Origin: Corella eumyota
Lineage: Eukaryota > Chordata > Ascidiacea > Phlebobranchia > Corellidae
Assembly: GCA_963082875.1 (NCBI GenBank)
Contig: OY720097.1
Span: 6,208,501 to 6,272,500, forward strand
Direction: 5' to 3'
DNA: 64,000 nucleotides
Made by a program: the position numbers and the translations under genes. The notes under the pieces are model-generated. The model was not told the DNA's origin. It worked only from the letters and a program-made list of their open reading frames with translations, and searched no databases. Below, piece by piece: positions 60,510 to 64,000 of the stretch (positions are counted from its first letter, which is position 1; each line of letters starts with the position of its first letter).

Positions 60510-60963
60510 TTTTACCTTTGATTTTAAATTTTATTTAAAATTTTTAATTACAAAGTTTCTTTATTTTTGTTGATCTTTCTTTTAATAATAAGCGCTGTGC
60601 GTTACGTAAAATAACATCGGTATGTTTGTTAGAAAAAGGCAATGCTGATTTAAAGCAATCTAGTGAATAGGATTCGATTTCGGTAGTTAAAATACACTTA
60701 TTATTAAATTAGTTCAAGCAAAAACAAATTGTTATACAATGGGTTTTAATTTTTTGTTAAAAAATTATGATAATGGAATCCTATGATTTAAAACAATTAC
60801 AAATAGGATGTGATATTATTTCCATGCAATATAATTTATTATTTCATTTCCGGTGGGAAGTTCAACAGTATTTTTATCAAGAAATTCTAATAGGGCGTAG
60901 GCTTATATAGAACTAAGACGATTTTAACTAGTTAAACAGTGCTATAAAGAAAACGTTATTTTA
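60510..60963. other. Gap between SIM and the LU-fibrinogen gene
   Basis: AT-rich, holding the SIM 3'UTR and the short promoter of the next gene. No TATA box stands out among the many A/T runs. Confidence 0.35.
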
Positions 60964-62558
60964 ATGCTAAGAATGTTGATACAATTTGTTCTAATCACGC
61001 TTGCGACGGTTGCAAATGCAAATTTAATTTGCGAAGTTGGAACACAAATTAACGACGAACCTGATAATTTTCAGATACAAACCTGCAAACGCTGGGAGGT
61101 AAAACTATTTAGGCAAAGTTTAAATTTGTCTTATGTACGCGTAAACTATAAAATAGCCTTTAAATATTTTATATTAAGCTTAAAACAAAGACCAAGCTGG
61201 CTGTTATACGCGCAAGGTTCATTTAACTTTGTTTTTAGAATAAATTTGGCTTAATTTGTGTGAGTGTTTAAACAGTAACATTAATCTTAAAATAGTAAGT
61301 TATTGAATCACAATAAGCTTCGTTTATAGAATACATGCCAAACAAGATGGACAACCTACGAAGATGGTAGACAACATATCGAGAAACGTTGCAAAAACAC
61401 GAAGTCATGTGCTTCAAACTCAAATGGAAATCCTACAAACTGTTGGTCGGACAACAACTTAGACTCAAGGGTAATTACATTGCTCCTTACACATTACTTA
61501 GGTGTATAATGCTTTTGTAAGTAAACTTCTTTTTAATTTTAGAACCGACATTGCTACTCTTGTTGTAAATATGATAGATGCAACGACTTTGATTTTATTC
61601 CATCGCCCAATGGCTTAGTTTCGGTAAATTCTAATAAATGTAGGGTATCATAATATACAAAACAGAAAGATATTTTTATAAAGTTTTAGTTTTATTTTAC
61701 AATGGTGATGATTAAAGTATATTGTGTACAGGTTTTCCAATATAGATTTCAAAATTATGAAAGTTTTGACCGCGATTGGGCAGATTATAAAAGCGGATTC
61801 GGCAATTATCCAACCGGTGAATTCTGGAAAGGTAAATTAGCAGAAATGTTTGGTATCATTACAATTAATTGTACGAAAGCTTACTAATAAATTACTTTAA
61901 GCAGTCAATTTTAAAAGAGTGAATATTTAAACTGGTAAACTTTTTTAACTTGATTAATTTTTTGATTTACACATTCAGGACTTCAGTATCTTCATGAGTT
62001 AACCAACTACTACACATGTCGCTTAAGAATTGACATTCAGTGGTTCGACTTAGATGTGGAGTGGGGAGAATGGTCGTAAGAAAACTCTATTAAATATTTT
62101 ACCAAATCTTAATATTAATATGTTAAATTTGTGCGTGGCAAAATTGTTTTAAACGTTTTTTTTTTAAATTTAAGATCCTTTGTTGTCGAACGCGAAGCTG
62201 AATTTTATCATTTAAGGGTGGGAAACTTTACGGGAACATTAACGAATGGAAATACTTTTCTGAGCGATGTGCCGTTTTCTACAAGAGACATGGACAACGA
62301 CTGGTAAAACAAGAATAATACTTAAGTATTTAAATAAAATATATATCAAAAATACCAAAACCCAAACGCTAAGAATTACTTTTTAGGAGTGGTCGAAATT
62401 GTGCTTTGGAAGAGGATGGTGGATGGTGGTTTGATGATAATTGCCAAATACCGGAGAGTTTAAACGGAGAAATTCGTACCTTCGGAATGAGAAAGACAAA
62501 GATGTCAGCTATTTGTGTTACACTGGAAGATCTGTATCCAGTTACTCCCATATATTAG
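60964..62558 (+). CDS. Secreted Ly6/uPAR (LU) plus fibrinogen-like domain protein
   Basis: Seven exons (60964-61098, 61330-61470, 61543-61623, 61732-61831, 61979-62075, 62175-62303, 62387-62558) give 284 residues; all phases fit. Residues 1-19 are a signal peptide (LIQFVLITLATVANA core). Residues 20-115 carry ten cysteines ending in CYSCCKYDRCND, the CC-x-x-D-x-CN close of a three-finger LU domain. Residues 120-280 are the later two thirds of a fibrinogen-related domain: FDRDWADYKSGFGNYPTGEFWKG-like core, LHELTNYYTCRLRIDI, FSTRDMDNDW with the calcium-site aspartates, and GGWWFDDNCQIPESLNG. The first third of a normal fibrinogen domain, including GGWTV, and the final tryptophan block are missing. 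No membrane anchor is seen, so it is probably secreted, perhaps as a lectin. The function is unknown. Confidence 0.88.
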
Positions 62559-63217
62559 TAAACACGTGTGAATTGTTGACTTAGCTAGAATTACGGTGCG
62601 ACATAACCGGTGCTATTTAAACAAACGGTATATATAAAATCGTATATAACAAAAAGTACTTGCAAAATAAAATAAAATGTATTTTCGTTATTGATGTAGT
62701 TTCGCTTGGATAACTTATCGCCACGTTGTCAAATGTGATATAACAAAATTCTAGTCGCAAGTTCTGTTTTTTAATTTTTTTCTTTATTTGTATTTTACTA
62801 TCAAAAATATACTAACCTTGCTTAAATTTTTTTCATAAAAATGCCGTTGATGTTTATTTGTTAAACGCACCTGAACAAATAAAAATTTAAGTTTAAAAAA
62901 AGTTTTATTTGGTAACTTAGTGTTTTTTCAAACGCGGGAAACCATTTTATCCATAGAAATCATAATTTATTTGTTATTGTCAAGATTAAAATAAATGTAA
63001 GCTGGTGACTCGATAAACCACATTTTGCGTAAGATTTAAAACAAGTTACAACTATTTTTTAAAAAATATATAAAAATAAGCAAAGTATTTAAAAGTAATT
63101 TAGCTTTGTAACTGTCAGAAAGTTGTTAATTTAAAAAAAAGATAAGAGTTGCCTGTAAATTTTTATTTTGTATAATCGAAAAAGGATTTTTAAGGTTAAC
63201 AAATAAGTTTATGCACA
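62559..63217. other. Gap between the LU-fibrinogen gene and SIRT6
   Basis: AT-rich, with a poly(A) signal AATAAA at 62666 for the upstream gene. It should contain the SIRT6 promoter; no clear element is visible. Confidence 0.4.
62666..62671 (+). terminator. Poly(A) signal of the LU-fibrinogen gene
   Basis: AATAAA, repeated directly as AATAAAATAAA, 108 bases after the stop codon. Confidence 0.45.
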
Positions 63218-63911
63218 ATGTCAGTGAATTATGCATCAGGTTTATCACCCTACATAAATAAAGGAAAATGTGGTCAACCAGAGGTAAGTATATACAAATA
63301 TAAGTTATTTACCGGCAGCGTCTGACTGTCTGAGCGTGGTGTCAGGGTGTAGTGGAAAGAACAATTGCTACACCACCATGAGGTCGTGGGTTTAATCCCC
63401 ACTGCTCTCATGCTGTAGTACTCTTGAGTAAGGCGCTATAAACAGTATGAACTCCTGCTGAGCCAGCACTTAATCAGCAGCATATTTACCGGGCAACAAT
63501 AATCTATAATATCCCAAACTGCTAAAGGCAACTCGAGACTGGGTCGGAGTAACAGTTGTTACTCTATGTTCAAGTTGCGCATTCAACTTTCCCACATCGA
63601 GGATAAAGATATATACAAAAAAAAAATTTTTTTAAATATATGAAATTTAAATTTCACCACTAATGTTTAATAAGTTACCTTCTAATCTTTCTGTGTAACG
63701 AATTAGACTATTATTTTACTATTTATGTTATTGTATATGATTCAAAATTTTTAGTTTAAATGGTTTTAGTTCTCTATGTTAAATATTTGTAGTTCAAAAA
63801 AGTGTTTTTAATTTTTTATATAGATGGTTGATACTGAGCAAGATATAATCGATAAAGCTCATGAACTTTCTGAAATGATTCGGTCGAGTAAAATCGTTGT
63901 TGTACACACTG
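63218..63911 (+). CDS. SIRT6: Sirtuin 6, first two exons (continues past the window)
   Basis: NAD-dependent protein deacylase of chromatin. Exon 63218-63283 encodes [19 protein letters not shown] and matches the human SIRT6 N-terminus almost residue for residue. Exon 63824-63911 gives helix residues and ends at IVVVHTG, just before the GAGIS NAD-binding motif that should open the next exon. Phases agree. The gene is cut by the window edge, so the catalytic core is not visible. Confidence 0.93.
63335..63600 (+). mobile_element. tRNA-derived SINE in SIRT6 intron 1
   Basis: The head resembles a tRNA gene: an A-box-like TGTAGTGGAAAGA near 63358 and a B box inside GTGGGTTTAATCCCCAC near 63388-63404. 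A GC-richer body of about 190 bases follows, with CCTGCTGAGCCAGCACTTAATCAGCAG-type inner symmetry, then a short A-rich end near 63618. The sharp composition contrast with the intron supports an inserted element. Family not identified. Confidence 0.6.
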
Positions 63912-64000
63912 GTTTGTAAAAGTTTAAGTGTTGATTATGATTTCAATATAATCCAATCTGGAGAGTAGGGCAGTTTTCTACGAGATGTCGTGCGTGCAAG

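Noticed and set aside
1-64000. CRISPR arrays, bacterial operons, LTR or other virus-like elements
   Set aside because: None seen: no regular spaced repeats, no reverse transcriptase, integrase or capsid-like frames, and all genes are split eukaryotic genes or a single host-type exon.

Overview
The window is eukaryotic nuclear DNA: AT-rich, with short GT-AG introns and dense genes (eleven protein genes in 64 kb). The gene set is that of a chordate: single-minded, SIRT6, IGF2BP, FBXL4, SCAF4/8, CPT1, an Ig-type receptor tyrosine kinase and an amine-type GPCR. The compactness, the AT bias and several first coding exons preceded directly by a splice acceptor fit a tunicate such as Ciona. That assignment is inference; no species marker was tested.

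Layout. 0.4-5.6 kb, minus: FGFR-like receptor tyrosine kinase, 5' end unresolved. 6.4 kb, minus: tRNA-Gln(CTG). 7.2-13.9 kb, plus: carnitine palmitoyltransferase 1 without the vertebrate N-terminal regulatory segment. 15.4-24.6 kb, plus: SCAF4/8-like CTD-binding SR-related protein in 27 exons; eight of its introns carry a snoRNA from three families. 26.2-28.0 kb, plus: single-exon IGF2BP. 29.5-36.7 kb, plus: membrane-anchored M1 aminopeptidase of the oxytocinase type. 38.0-39.1 kb, minus: small sulfotransferase with a C-terminal membrane anchor. 39.9-43.2 kb, minus: FBXL4. 44.4-46.8 kb, plus: amine-like GPCR with NRY instead of DRY. 46.8-51.5 kb: the largest gap, with a SINE-like element and candidate regulatory motifs. 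51.5-60.5 kb, plus: single-minded (bHLH-PAS), with one GC-AG intron and a cluster of CRE motifs inside a coding exon. 61.0-62.6 kb, plus: secreted protein joining a Ly6/uPAR domain to a shortened fibrinogen-like domain. 63.2 kb to the end, plus: first two exons of SIRT6, with a tRNA-type SINE in intron 1.

The genes do not form one pathway. The clearest functional coupling is SCAF4/8 with its intronic snoRNAs, so that one transcription unit probably supplies an RNA-processing protein and several rRNA-modification guides. The most unusual protein is the LU-fibrinogen fusion. Perfect TGACGTCA sites lie within 600 bp upstream of three start codons (SCAF4/8, IGF2BP, SIM). Exon models were joined by eye using GT/AG sites, reading-frame phase and remembered family sequence; phases were checked at every junction except one in the receptor kinase. 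No endogenous virus or LTR-type element was recognised.
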